From the NCBI RefSeq assembly GCF_001885765.1, contig NZ_JXKD01000016.1:1-62509 (forward strand): 62,509 nucleotides of DNA, in the 5' to 3' direction. Each line of letters opens with the position of its first letter. Position 1 is the stretch's first letter. Below, piece after piece: positions 14,400-22,856 of this stretch. The notes below the pieces were generated by a model. That model was not told the origin of the DNA, ran no database searches, and saw only the letters and a list, made by a program, of their open reading frames with translations. This DNA is from Enterococcus aquimarinus. GTDB lineage: Bacteria; Bacillota; Bacilli; Lactobacillales; Enterococcaceae. A program made the translations under genes and the position numbers.

Positions 14400-16259
14400 A
14401 TGAATATGCAAAAATTTATATTAGGAAGAAAAAACCATATTACAATAGTAAGTGCAATTTTAATAATAATTGCATTTGTCAGTAAATTAGGCTTCGAAAA
14501 CGAACAAATAGCCATATGGGCATTAGTAATTGCTTCAATTTTGGGAGTTTCACCTATTGCGATTCAAGCGTATCAAGCATTAAAAGTCAAAGTAGTTAGT
14601 ATTGATGTTTTAGTTACCATTGCAGTTATCGGAGCCTTTATAGTTAGAAACTACGAAGAGTCAGCAATTGTTACATTTTTATTTCTATTTGGAGCTTATC
14701 TAGAACAAAGGACACTTAATAAAACACGTTCTGCAATTAAAGAATTAACTCAAATGGCACCAGAAAGTGCCTTAAAACAAGTGGAAAATGGTGAGTTTGA
14801 AGAAGTAGAAATAGATGAAGTTGATGTAGGAGATATTTTGCTTGTTAAAACGGGTGCAAAAATCCCAGTTGACGGTACAGTGTTAACAGGAGAAGGGCAT
14901 ATTAATGAAGCAAGTATTACAGGAGAAGCGGTTCCTGTAAGTAAAAAGAAAGATTCGGGGGTATATGCCGGAACAATTTTAGAAAATGGAACTATTCAAA
15001 TCACTGCTGATCGTGTAGGTGAGGATACTACTTTTGGTAAAATCATTGAGTTGGTTGAAGAAGCACAGGATTCAAAATCAGAAGCAGAACGTTTCATTGA
15101 TAGATTTTCTAAATACTACACACCAGCTGTTTTAGTTCTCTCTTTTATTGTATGGATATTTTCAAGGGATATTGAACTTGCAATTACAATATTAGTTTTA
15201 GGATGTCCAGGAGCATTGGTAATCGGTGTACCGGTTTCAAACGTCGCGGGGATTGGCAATGGAGCACGTCATGGAGTCCTTCTAAAAGGTAGCGAGGTTA
15301 TTAGTGACTTTAGCAGACTAGATACCATGGTATTTGACAAAACAGGTACATTAACAATAGGAAATCCCAAAGTAGCTGATAAAGAAATTTATGCAGATAA
15401 TGTATATGAAGTATTAGGGTATCTAGCAAGTGTTGAAAAGGAATCAGATCATCCATTAGCAAAAGCAGTTGTAGAATATATTGGAGATATAAAATTATAT
15501 ACAGTTGAAAAAACAGATGTTGTAAAAGGTGGAGGAATTGTAGCTCATGTAGAAGGTCATAAAGTTGCAGTCGGTAATGTGGCACTAATGGAGCAAGAAA
15601 ATATTCTTTTAAGTGAAAAAGCTCGTGCAGATATTGCCAGATTTGAGAAAAATGGAAATTCACTTGTTTTAACATCAGTTGATGGGGAATTAAAAGCATT
15701 GATGGGTATTCGTGATCAAATTCGCCCGGGTGTAAAAGATGATCTTAAAAAGTTGAAAAAACTTGGTGTTAAAAATCTAGTAGTTCTTTCTGGTGATAAC
15801 CAAGGAACAGTTGATTTAGTAGCACGTGAACTAGGACTTACAGAAGCTCATGGACATATGTTGCCAGAAGATAAAGCAACATATATTAAAGAGTTACAAG
15901 AAAAAGGTCAAATTGTGGCATTTGTTGGAGATGGAGTAAATGATAGTCCTTCACTAGCTCTAGCACAAATTGGAATTGCTATGGGAAATGGAACAGATGT
16001 AGCAATCGAAACTTCAGATGTCGTTTTAATGAATTCAGATTTCAGCCGCTTGCCACATGCATTAGGTTTAACAAAAGCAACCGCTAATAACATGCTTCAA
16101 AATATTATTATTGCAGTAGGGGTTGTATTAGTCCTTCTTGCCAGCGTATTCTTTAGTGAATGGATGAACATGTCAATCGGTATGTTAGTACATGAAGCAA
16201 GTATATTAGTAGTGATTTTAAATGGTATGAGACTTCTTCGCTATAAATTAAGAAAATAA
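14400..16259 (+). CDS. Heavy-metal P1B-type ATPase with a CPG transport motif
   Basis: The 619-residue P1B ATPase lacks N-terminal metal-binding domains. Motifs: TGEA near residue 174, C269-P-G in LGCPGALVIG, phosphorylated D313 in DKTGTLT, SDHPLA near 345 (the P1B HP motif) and GDGVNDSP. The intramembrane motif is CPG rather than the CPC of Cu+, Zn2+ and Cd2+ pumps or the SPC of Fe/Co pumps, so specificity is uncertain. The last helix region carries HEASILVVILNGMRLL. ATG 14400 sits 4-5 nt after GGGAGG; an in-frame ATG at 14406 has better spacing. It lies between the Ric-like gene and an HMA chaperone. Composition is notably AT-rich. Confidence 0.85.
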   Translation: MNMQKFILGRKNHITIVSAILIIIAFVSKLGFENEQIAIWALVIASILGVSPIAIQAYQALKVKVVSIDVLVTIAVIGAFIVRNYEESAIVTFLFLFGAYLEQRTLNKTRSAIKELTQMAPESALKQVENGEFEEVEIDEVDVGDILLVKTGAKIPVDGTVLTGEGHINEASITGEAVPVSKKKDSGVYAGTILENGTIQITADRVGEDTTFGKIIELVEEAQDSKSEAERFIDRFSKYYTPAVLVLSFIVWIFSRDIELAITILVLGCPGALVIGVPVSNVAGIGNGARHGVLLKGSEVISDFSRLDTMVFDKTGTLTIGNPKVADKEIYADNVYEVLGYLASVEKESDHPLAKAVVEYIGDIKLYTVEKTDVVKGGGIVAHVEGHKVAVGNVALMEQENILLSEKARADIARFEKNGNSLVLTSVDGELKALMGIRDQIRPGVKDDLKKLKKLGVKNLVVLSGDNQGTVDLVARELGLTEAHGHMLPEDKATYIKELQEKGQIVAFVGDGVNDSPSLALAQIGIAMGNGTDVAIETSDVVLMNSDFSRLPHALGLTKATANNMLQNIIIAVGVVLVLLASVFFSEWMNMSIGMLVHEASILVVILNGMRLLRYKLRK

Positions 16260-16348
16260 AAATAAATAAAATTCTGGATGTAAATCAATTTATTATAGAT
16301 AATAATAGTAAATAATACAATTAACATAAACTAAAGGAGAGATGAAAA

Positions 16349-16582
16349 ATGCAAAAAGCAACAATTCAATTAGAAACATTAACATGTCCATCATGTATGC
16401 AAAAAATAGAAAATGGAGTTAAATCATTAGATGGAGTAGACAAAAAAAGCATAAAGGTGCTATTTAATTCAAGTAAAGTAAGAGTGGAATATGATGATGA
16501 AAAAGTATCTATAAAAGATATTGAAAATGCCATCGATAAATTAGGATATGAAGTTATAAAATCTCAAGTAAAAGCTTTATAA
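16349..16582 (+). CDS. Heavy-metal-associated (HMA) domain protein
   Basis: This single-domain HMA protein has 77 residues, with CxxC at C13 and C16 (LTCPSCMQKIE) and the ferredoxin-like beta-alpha-beta ending GYEVI. Such proteins deliver soft metals to P1B pumps. Here it stands in for the N-terminal metal-binding domain missing from the upstream ATPase. ATG 16349 follows AAGGAGAG. The 89-nt gap after the ATPase contains no terminator, so cotranscription is likely. It is AT-rich like the rest of the module. Confidence 0.85.
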   Translation: MQKATIQLETLTCPSCMQKIENGVKSLDGVDKKSIKVLFNSSKVRVEYDDEKVSIKDIENAIDKLGYEVIKSQVKAL

Positions 16583-17423
16583 AATAAGAGGGAATAAGTT
16601 TGGTTTTAATGATATCAGATGCTGGTTAATGTCATCTACGGTAAAGGACACAGTTACCAAGTTATAATGTCGTTGATATCTTCCCACACACGAAAGCCCA
16701 CAGTGGATATGTTCTCACAAAGAGAATTTCTGATAAAAATATTTTGGTTACTAGTATTTGACAGCTATAACTTCCGCTCAAGCCATGTGGAAGCAGTGTG
16801 TCTGTTAACAAGAAAATAATCATTGTTCGTCCTGACGAGTTGTTAGACTCGACAAGGATAAACATCATTTTTAGAACCGCTAGCCGATTTTTGGCTAGCG
16901 GTTTTTCATTGTGTATGAAATGTAGGACTTCTGTTTACTACGAAAAAATTTGTTATATGAGGAGATTACGATTGTAGGGAAATAGCCAGATTAAGAAATC
17001 AGATGTTTAACCAAAATCGTCCAAAAAATTGCTGATGACTATCGGAATATTTCACCATGTATAGTCTGAATTGGAAAGAAAAGGGAAAAACGATAGCTAG
17101 AAGAGATTGGATTTTTTAGAAATGTACAGTAATGGTGAGTATCCACAAAATTTCATCTTCTTAATTATTTAAAATTTAAATTGACGCGTCGTTTAACGGG
17201 GAAAGATGATTCTTTGACGAAGACAGAAAAGAAGAATTTCAGTAGCGTCCAGGGAATCCAGAATCGTTAGTCATATCAATTAAAAAAACGGCGTAAATTT
17301 ACAGCAAATAGAGTATAATTTAATCAAAGAAAGTATTTGAATGGTATATGAATTATGGTGTTAGTGAAATCTGTTAACAATGATTTTTATAATAAATCTA
17401 AAAATTAGAGGAAAGAGGAATAT
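16583..17423. other. Gene-poor stretch with a short coding remnant and terminator
   Basis: No convincing gene is seen in this 840 nt. One plus-strand frame near 16645-16690 reads YNVVDIFPHT, which resembles the C-terminal VDMFPHT motif of RNA (uracil-5-)methyltransferases, then decays. A perfect hairpin (AACCGCTAGCC with GGCTAGCGGTT, then TTTTC) at 16875-16907 ends this part. The rest appears to be eroded AT-rich sequence leading to the msrA promoter region. Confidence 0.4.
16875..16907 (+). terminator. Intrinsic terminator
   Basis: An 11-bp perfect stem, AACCGCTAGCC/GGCTAGCGGTT, with a 7-nt loop is followed by TTTTTC. Confidence 0.8.
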
Positions 17424-17903
17424 ATGGATAAGAATACTATTTATTTTGCTGGTGGATGTTTATGGGGCGTGCAAGCATTTATTAAAACATTACCCGGCGT
17501 AGTAGATACTGAAGCAGGAAGAGCTAATGGTGAAACTAATTCTTTAAATAGTCATTATGACGGCTATGCAGAGTGTGTCAAAACAACCTTCGACGAAAGT
17601 GTTGTTTCAGTTACACAACTAGTAGACCTTTTTTTTGAAATTATTGACCCGTATAGCATTAATCGACAAGGTAACGATGTTGGACTAAAATATAGAACCG
17701 GTATTTATAGTGAAAATGCGAATCATATTGAAGCTGTGATAGATTATATAGCTAGACGAAATGATAGCGAAAAAATCGTTGTTGAAGTTAAACCACTTAC
17801 TAATTATGTAAAAAGTGCCGATGAACATCAAGATAGGTTGAGTAAATACCCAAATGATTACTGCCATATTCCTAAAGAATTACTAACAAGGTATCGTAAA
17901 TAA
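17424..17903 (+). CDS. msrA: Peptide methionine (S)-S-oxide reductase MsrA
   Basis: The 159-residue cytoplasmic enzyme reduces the S form of methionine sulfoxide in proteins. The catalytic cysteine is C12 in GGCLWG; leucine replaces the usual phenylalanine, as I recall for MsrA variants in lactic acid bacteria. Other conserved parts are EAGRANG, HYDGYAECV, FFEIIDPYS, KYRTGIY and a late HQDRL...NDYCHIP ending. ATG 17424 follows GAGGAAAGAGG. It stands alone, with no msrB nearby. Confidence 0.92.
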   Translation: MDKNTIYFAGGCLWGVQAFIKTLPGVVDTEAGRANGETNSLNSHYDGYAECVKTTFDESVVSVTQLVDLFFEIIDPYSINRQGNDVGLKYRTGIYSENANHIEAVIDYIARRNDSEKIVVEVKPLTNYVKSADEHQDRLSKYPNDYCHIPKELLTRYRK

Positions 17904-18086
17904 CTTGGATACATTCCCACAAACTGAAAATAATAAAATACTAATCGACTTACTCTCATGAAGGTATAATCGAAAAATATTTAAAAACCCTGGGATTTTC
18001 ACCCTATAATTATACGAAAAATAGATCTAAGTAGTTGATTTTTTAATCTTCAAAAATATTTCGAGTTAAGAAATGGGGTTAGAAAA

Positions 18087-18365
18087 ATGATAAAAATAAT
18101 CGAAAATCAAGAACTTGAATTACTATATAAAAAGGGGTTTGGAGCATGGACATATCACCTAAGAATACCGGGGACAGCAAACATTAAAGGAAAATGGGGT
18201 CATCTAAAAGTTTCTGGCACGATTGATGATTATGAAATAAAAAACATAAACTTGGCTCCAAGGAAAGATGGTGACCACATCATTTCCATAAACAAGAAAA
18301 TTAGAGAATCGATAGGTAAAAGTGGTGGAGATATGGTAATAGTAACTTTATATTTGCATGATTAG
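18087..18365 (+). CDS. DUF1905-like small protein
   Basis: This 92-residue soluble protein is predicted to be mostly beta-strands (GAWTYHLRIPG, WGHLKVSGTIDDYEI, GGDMVIVTLYLHD). The pattern resembles the DUF1905 fold often found with YdeI-type domains, here standing alone. ATG 18087 follows a GGGG-rich weak ribosome site. No clear operon partner. The function of DUF1905 is unknown. Confidence 0.65.
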   Translation: MIKIIENQELELLYKKGFGAWTYHLRIPGTANIKGKWGHLKVSGTIDDYEIKNINLAPRKDGDHIISINKKIRESIGKSGGDMVIVTLYLHD

Positions 18366-18472
18366 CATAGTTAATTAACACGAATCGTGAAGGAAGACAT
18401 ATTTTTTGATAGTATTCTTTTTCATGCAGGATTCATTATGGATTCAACAAACAAACCCGAAAGGAGACGATC

Positions 18473-18550
18473 ATGATTCTTAACAATCACTTGATTCGGA
18501 TTTTAGTTCCCTCATGGAATAAAATAATCGACGCGTATTATTTTATTTAA
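18473..18550 (+). CDS. Possible 25-residue leader peptide upstream of the MATE remnant
   Basis: ATG 18473 has a strong AAAGGAG (18460-18466) at good spacing, and the frame runs 25 codons (MILNNHLIRILVPSWNKIID, then AYYFI) to TAA at 18550. Its last codons form an inverted repeat, AATAAAATAAT (18518-18528) with ATTATTTTATT (18537-18547). The MATE ribosome site AAGGAG follows immediately at 18551. This layout resembles translation-attenuation leaders of drug-resistance genes. It could also be a chance frame or part of a lost gene. Confidence 0.35.
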   Translation: MILNNHLIRILVPSWNKIIDAYYFI

Positions 18551-18568
18551 AAGGAGTTTGGATAATCA

Positions 18569-19033
18569 ATGATCACTATTTTTTCTAAATATGTATTACA
18601 AAATGTATTGGCGATGGTGGGGATTTCGGTCTACATTCTGGCAGATACGTTCTTTATTTCGATGTATGCAGGAGCGGATGGATTAGCGGTTTTGAATTTA
18701 ATCTTACCGCTTTACGGTCTGATTTATGCGATAGGTGCGATGATTGGGATTGGATCTGCTACTGGGTTTTCAATAAAAAATGCGCGGAAGGAACGGACTG
18801 ATTTTCATTTTTCACAGTCGGTGTTATGGAGCTTGATTGCCAGTGTCCCTTTCATGCTTTTAGGATTGTTTTTCCCTGACAAAGTACTATCGCTTTTAGG
18901 AGCGGACGAAGGGTTAATCTTATTAGGTGGTCAGTACATTCAAATCATTTTACTTGCGGCGCCTTTATTTATGGTGAATTATACGTTCACAGCCTTTTTG
19001 CGCAATGATTATGCACCGAAAGTGGTAAAATAG
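18569..19033 (+). pseudogene. MATE-family efflux transporter, 3' truncated
   Basis: The frame encodes only the first 154 residues of a MATE multidrug/Na+ antiporter, about four helices of the usual twelve. Recognisable are ADTFFISMYAG near residue 25, LPLYGLIYAIGAMIGIGSAT and the first-half FTAFLRND motif near 145. After that the frame ends abruptly (YAPKVVK, then TAG), and the next gene begins within 80 nt. About 65% of the transporter is missing, so it is non-functional. ATG 18569 has AAGGAG upstream. Confidence 0.85.
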
Positions 19034-19113
19034 AGAAAAGCTTCCTTATCCTTGGGATGATATGTCCGAACGAAACGCTGAATAAAATGAGACACAAGTT
19101 GGAGGAATGGCAG

Positions 19114-20394
19114 ATGAAAATGGTGATTTTTACACTTGGTTCAAGAGGGGATGTTCAACCGTATGTGGCTTTAGCAAAAGCCGCCATCTTAAAAGGACAC
19201 CGCGCCGTGATTTGTACGGGAAAAAGTTTTCAAGCGTTGATTGAAGAAAATGGCGTTGAATTTGAACAAGCGACGAGTGACTTAATGGCGATGCTTGAAA
19301 CAGAAGAAGGAAAAATGATTGTGACGCATCCGCTGAGACATCCAATCAAAACAAAACACTACTTAAATTCAGTCGTCAATCCAGCTTTTCGACAAACATT
19401 GGATGATTTTTATCGGTGTGCCAAAGGAGCTTCCGTGATTATCTATCACCCAAAAGCTTTGGGAACACCGGATATTGCTAAAGCGTTAGGCATTCCTTGT
19501 GTTAGCATCCCACCTATTCCCATAACGTATCCCATTGAGGAATTTCCGAACTTGGCGATTCATTCACACAAGAACTTTGGGAAAATATTGAACAAGTTGA
19601 CTTACACGTTAATGGGTAAAGCTGAAAGTGCGAGCATCAAAGAAGTAAATGATTTTCGAGAAAAAACTTTAGGGCTACCGAAGAGAAAAAGTGGCGTCTA
19701 TGCCTTTGAAATTGATGGCAAAGAAATACCGATTATTTATCCGGTGAGTAAGGCGTTATTTCCAGAAGTGAAAAGTTGGGAAAATAAAGTATCATTACCT
19801 GGTTTTTTTTATTTGAAGAACGAAGGTGAAGCGCTAGAAGCACGAATAACAGCCTTTATTCAGGCCGGACCCGCACCCATTGTTTTGACTTTTAGCAGCA
19901 TGCCTGTTAAGTCACCTGCTAGATTCCAAGCAATCGTAACGGAAGCTTTACGTGAAACAGGAGATCGTGCGATTATCGTGATTGGGAATAGCGGCCTCTC
20001 ATTTGAATCAAAGGAAGACCAACTCATTCTCCAAGCAGTGCCGCATCATTTGTTATTTCCATTGGCAAAAGGCATCATTCATCATGGGGGTGTCGGGACA
20101 ATGGCGGCAGCTTTAAAAAGTGACCGACCACAATTAATCATTCCGTTTGCGGTTGATCAGCCATTTTGGGCCCATCGACTGGCTCGTTTAGGCTACGCGT
20201 TAGAACCACTTACTGAAAAGCAACTGACAAAAGAAAGACTCGTGCAGCGCTTAAACGAATTTAATGATCCAAAAGTCAAACAACAAGCACAAGCTATCCG
20301 TCAGATTATTGCAAAAGAACAGGGTGTGGATGATGCTATCACATTGATTGAAAAAATGGTGCGCGAGTCGCAATTAGTGAACCAAAAGGGGTGA
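19114..20394 (+). CDS. UDP-glycosyltransferase-like protein (GT1/GT28 sterol/macrolide type)
   Basis: The 427-residue GT-B enzyme has an N-terminal MVIFTLGSRGDVQPY motif typical of sterol/rhamnolipid/macrolide glycosyltransferases. Its C-terminal nucleotide-sugar site is HHGGVGTMAAAL (H323-H324) plus FAVDQPFWAHRL. It should transfer a sugar to a lipophilic small molecule; acceptor unknown. The start was set at ATG 19114 because GGAGG lies 8 nt upstream; an ATG 19 codons earlier has no such site. It lies 6 nt before an acetoacetate-decarboxylase-fold protein, so the two are probably made together. Confidence 0.85.
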   Translation: MKMVIFTLGSRGDVQPYVALAKAAILKGHRAVICTGKSFQALIEENGVEFEQATSDLMAMLETEEGKMIVTHPLRHPIKTKHYLNSVVNPAFRQTLDDFYRCAKGASVIIYHPKALGTPDIAKALGIPCVSIPPIPITYPIEEFPNLAIHSHKNFGKILNKLTYTLMGKAESASIKEVNDFREKTLGLPKRKSGVYAFEIDGKEIPIIYPVSKALFPEVKSWENKVSLPGFFYLKNEGEALEARITAFIQAGPAPIVLTFSSMPVKSPARFQAIVTEALRETGDRAIIVIGNSGLSFESKEDQLILQAVPHHLLFPLAKGIIHHGGVGTMAAALKSDRPQLIIPFAVDQPFWAHRLARLGYALEPLTEKQLTKERLVQRLNEFNDPKVKQQAQAIRQIIAKEQGVDDAITLIEKMVRESQLVNQKG

Positions 20395-20400
20395 ACCAAT

Positions 20401-21090
20401 TTGATAAAAAAAGAATTTTTTTCTCCCGCGCCGTGGCAAATGAGCGGAAAAGGGTATATTTTCCTCTATCCCTTAACAAAAGAATTTGTCATGACCCAAG
20501 GGATGGTACCCGATTTTTTAAAGGGGCGGTATACTGGCGGCTTTGGCAGTATGATGCTCGTGAACTACGCTGATTCCAATGTCGGTCCCTATAGTGAACT
20601 TCTTTTTATCCCAGGAAAATTTGATTACAAAGGTAAGAAATTGCAAACGATTAGTAAAATCTATGTTTCGTCTGAGGCAAGTATTGTAAATGGTCGTAAA
20701 AATTGGGGCATTCCTAAAGAACGAGCGACGTTTGAGTTTAAGCGACTCAATGAACGGGAGGAACGTATTATTGTGACGGCAGGAGAGACACGAATCTTGG
20801 ACGTCGTACTTCGCTCTGGCGTAATGCCATTTCCCGTTAGTACGAAGTTCCTCCCATTTCATCTCGTCCAACGTGAAAAGCAAAAAGAATTCTATACAAG
20901 TTTTTCAGGAAAAGGGACAGGCCGCTTGGCAAAAGTCAAAAAAATAAGCGTTAATTCTGATTTTTTCCCAGATGTTTCGCTTAAAAAACCGCTGACAGTC
21001 GTACATGTCGATCCCTTTATGCTAACCTTTCCTGTTCCACGGATTGAAAGGGTAGATGTTCACGATCCAAATAATCGATACCACTCTTAG
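20401..21090 (+). CDS. Acetoacetate decarboxylase-family protein
   Basis: The 229-residue protein belongs to the ADC superfamily. The segment NGRKNWGIPKERA (R99, W102, K106) matches the region around the Schiff-base lysine of acetoacetate decarboxylase (GREIWGFPKK), so an imine-forming lysine seems kept. Start TTG 20401 comes right after the glycosyltransferase stop, with AAAAGGGGTG overlapping that gene's end. ADC-like proteins act on varied keto acids or as aldolase/dehydratase-like enzymes. With the glycosyltransferase it may modify a small metabolite; substrate unknown. Confidence 0.75.
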   Translation: MIKKEFFSPAPWQMSGKGYIFLYPLTKEFVMTQGMVPDFLKGRYTGGFGSMMLVNYADSNVGPYSELLFIPGKFDYKGKKLQTISKIYVSSEASIVNGRKNWGIPKERATFEFKRLNEREERIIVTAGETRILDVVLRSGVMPFPVSTKFLPFHLVQREKQKEFYTSFSGKGTGRLAKVKKISVNSDFFPDVSLKKPLTVVHVDPFMLTFPVPRIERVDVHDPNNRYHS

Positions 21091-21236
21091 TAAGGAGCCA
21101 ATGACGCGTGTTGCAGACAAAAAGAGAATGTTTGTGCTGCCGATCAAATTCGTCGGACACAATCGGATTCGTTCTCGTATTCAGCCTGCAAAATTGGTAT
21201 ACTAAATAAAGAAAATTGGTTGTTAGGAGAGAGCGA

Positions 21237-21695
21237 ATGGCTAGAAGTGAAGCAGCAGTATTTACGAATATGTGTATGGTTTATAATGAGCAAGGTCAAA
21301 TTCTCGTACAAGATCGAAAAAAACAAGATTGGCCGGGAATCACGTTTCCTGGCGGGCATGTCGAAAAAGGAGAATCGTTCGTCGGCTCTGTGATCCGCGA
21401 AGTCAAAGAGGAAACGGGTTTGACGATTCAATCTCCTCAACTGTGTGGCGTTAAACAATTCCAAGATAAACAAGGTGCTCGTTATGTGGTCATGTTGTAT
21501 AAAACGAATCATTTTAGTGGGACATTACAATCTTCTGCAGAAGGCGAGGTTTACTGGATTAATCGGCATGAATTATTGCAATTGCCTTTAGCCGATGATT
21601 TTGCAGAAATGATTGCCGTTTTTGAAAAAGAAGACTTAAGTGAATGTTTTTATGAACAAACAACTGACGCGAGCTGGCAATTGAAACTTTTTTAA
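21237..21695 (+). CDS. Nudix hydrolase (8-oxo-dGTP diphosphatase-like)
   Basis: The 152-residue protein has a complete Nudix box, GGHVEKGESFVGSVIREVKE followed by ETGL (about residues 34-57). It hydrolyses nucleoside diphosphate derivatives; MutT-like clean-up of oxidised dGTP is the likely annotation. ATG 21237 has TTAGGAGAG upstream. A promoter-like TTGGTATACT lies near 21195. It is a separate unit between the ADC-like gene and scrR. Confidence 0.85.
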   Translation: MARSEAAVFTNMCMVYNEQGQILVQDRKKQDWPGITFPGGHVEKGESFVGSVIREVKEETGLTIQSPQLCGVKQFQDKQGARYVVMLYKTNHFSGTLQSSAEGEVYWINRHELLQLPLADDFAEMIAVFEKEDLSECFYEQTTDASWQLKLF

Positions 21696-21755
21696 GTCAG
21701 ATAAAAAGCGACTTGTCCTTGTTGCTTGTAGAATCGAAGAAAGAAGGCGAACGAA

Positions 21756-22745
21756 TTGGTGACGATCAATGACATTGCCCAGTTAGCGGGTGTAGCAAAA
21801 AGTACCGTTTCACGGTACTTAAATGGGGGTTCTGTGAGCCGCAAAACCCGAGAAAAATTAGATGAAATCGTTCGTGAAACAGGGTATAGTCCCAATACGT
21901 TTGCACAAAGTTTAAAAGCGAAACGAACGAATATTGTTGGGACGATTATTCCGCGTCTTGATTCTTATTCTTCCAACGAAATATTAGAAGGCATTGATCA
22001 AGAATTATGGCAGCGACAACTTCAACTCATTATTACCAATAGTGATCAAAATGTGGCGCGTGAGATTGAGAATATTTATGCACTAGCAAGACAAAAAGCG
22101 GATGCGATTATTTTATTTGGCGGTGTGATCACGAGTGATCACTTAAAAGCGATTCACGAGGTAAATATTCCGGTCGTCATTTTAGGACAAGAGACGCCGG
22201 ACGTTCATTGTTTGGTGCATGATGAAGCACATGCTGGTATCACAATGGGGAGACACATCACGTCTTTAGGCCATCAGAAAATTCTTTTATTGCGTGTCAA
22301 AAAAGAAGATCGAGCAATTGGTCAGTTAAGAAGGGCAGCGATTATTGAAGGCTTATCACAAAAAGCGTCTGTCGAAGTAGAAGAACAAGAAGTATCGTTT
22401 GTTTTTGAAGAGGCTTACCAACAAGCGAAACTCATTTTACCAAAGACCAAAGCGACTGCCATTATTTGTGTCACAGATACCATTGCTTTAGCAGTAATGA
22501 AAGCCGCGCATGAGCTTTCCTACGTGATTCCCAACGATTTTTCTCTCGCAGGTTTTGGTGGCTATAATGCGACAACCATTGTTAGCCCAGCAATTACAAC
22601 GGTTCGTTATCCCTATAGAGAACTTGGTAAAAAAGCCGTAACAACCGTTTTACAGCTGTTAAATGCAGAGGATGTACCGATGAAACAAATTATGAAAAAT
22701 GAATTAATAGTCCGTGAATCAACTCAGAAAATCACTCTTTCTTAA
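21756..22745 (+). CDS. scrR: LacI-family repressor of the sucrose locus (ScrR-like)
   Basis: The 329-residue protein has an N-terminal helix-turn-helix (INDIAQLAGVAKSTVSRYLN), hinge helix and periplasmic-binding-like sensor. Start TTG 21756 lies 8 nt after GAAGG; GTG 21759 is equally possible. It is followed by its own terminator, then by a promoter carrying the palindrome AGAACCGGTTC ahead of the sucrose PTS gene. That palindrome is the likely operator. Repression relieved by a sucrose-derived sugar phosphate is inferred from context. Confidence 0.88.
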   Translation: MVTINDIAQLAGVAKSTVSRYLNGGSVSRKTREKLDEIVRETGYSPNTFAQSLKAKRTNIVGTIIPRLDSYSSNEILEGIDQELWQRQLQLIITNSDQNVAREIENIYALARQKADAIILFGGVITSDHLKAIHEVNIPVVILGQETPDVHCLVHDEAHAGITMGRHITSLGHQKILLLRVKKEDRAIGQLRRAAIIEGLSQKASVEVEEQEVSFVFEEAYQQAKLILPKTKATAIICVTDTIALAVMKAAHELSYVIPNDFSLAGFGGYNATTIVSPAITTVRYPYRELGKKAVTTVLQLLNAEDVPMKQIMKNELIVRESTQKITLS

Positions 22746-22767
22746 ATCGAAGGAGTGATTTTTTTTA
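22729..22767 (+). terminator. Terminator after scrR
   Basis: AAATCACTC at the end of the gene pairs with GAGTGATTT followed by eight Ts. The stem includes the last codons of scrR. Confidence 0.8.
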
Positions 22768-22775
22768 GTAAACAG

Positions 22776-22833
22776 TAGACAAACAAAAATGAAAGCGCTA
22801 TAATGTGAATGTAACAAAATAGAACCGGTTCCA
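22776..22833 (+). promoter_or_regulatory. scrA promoter with cre-like site and LacI operator
   Basis: TAGACA (22776-22781), a 17-nt spacer and TATAAT (22799-22804) form the promoter. A cre-like TGAAAGCGCTATAA (22790-22803) overlaps the -10, so CcpA could repress. The palindrome GAACCGGTTC (22822-22831) just downstream of the start is the expected ScrR operator. Both carbon-catabolite and specific repression are inferred from the sites. Confidence 0.75.
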
Positions 22834-22856
22834 AAAATGAAAGGGAGGAAGAAAAA

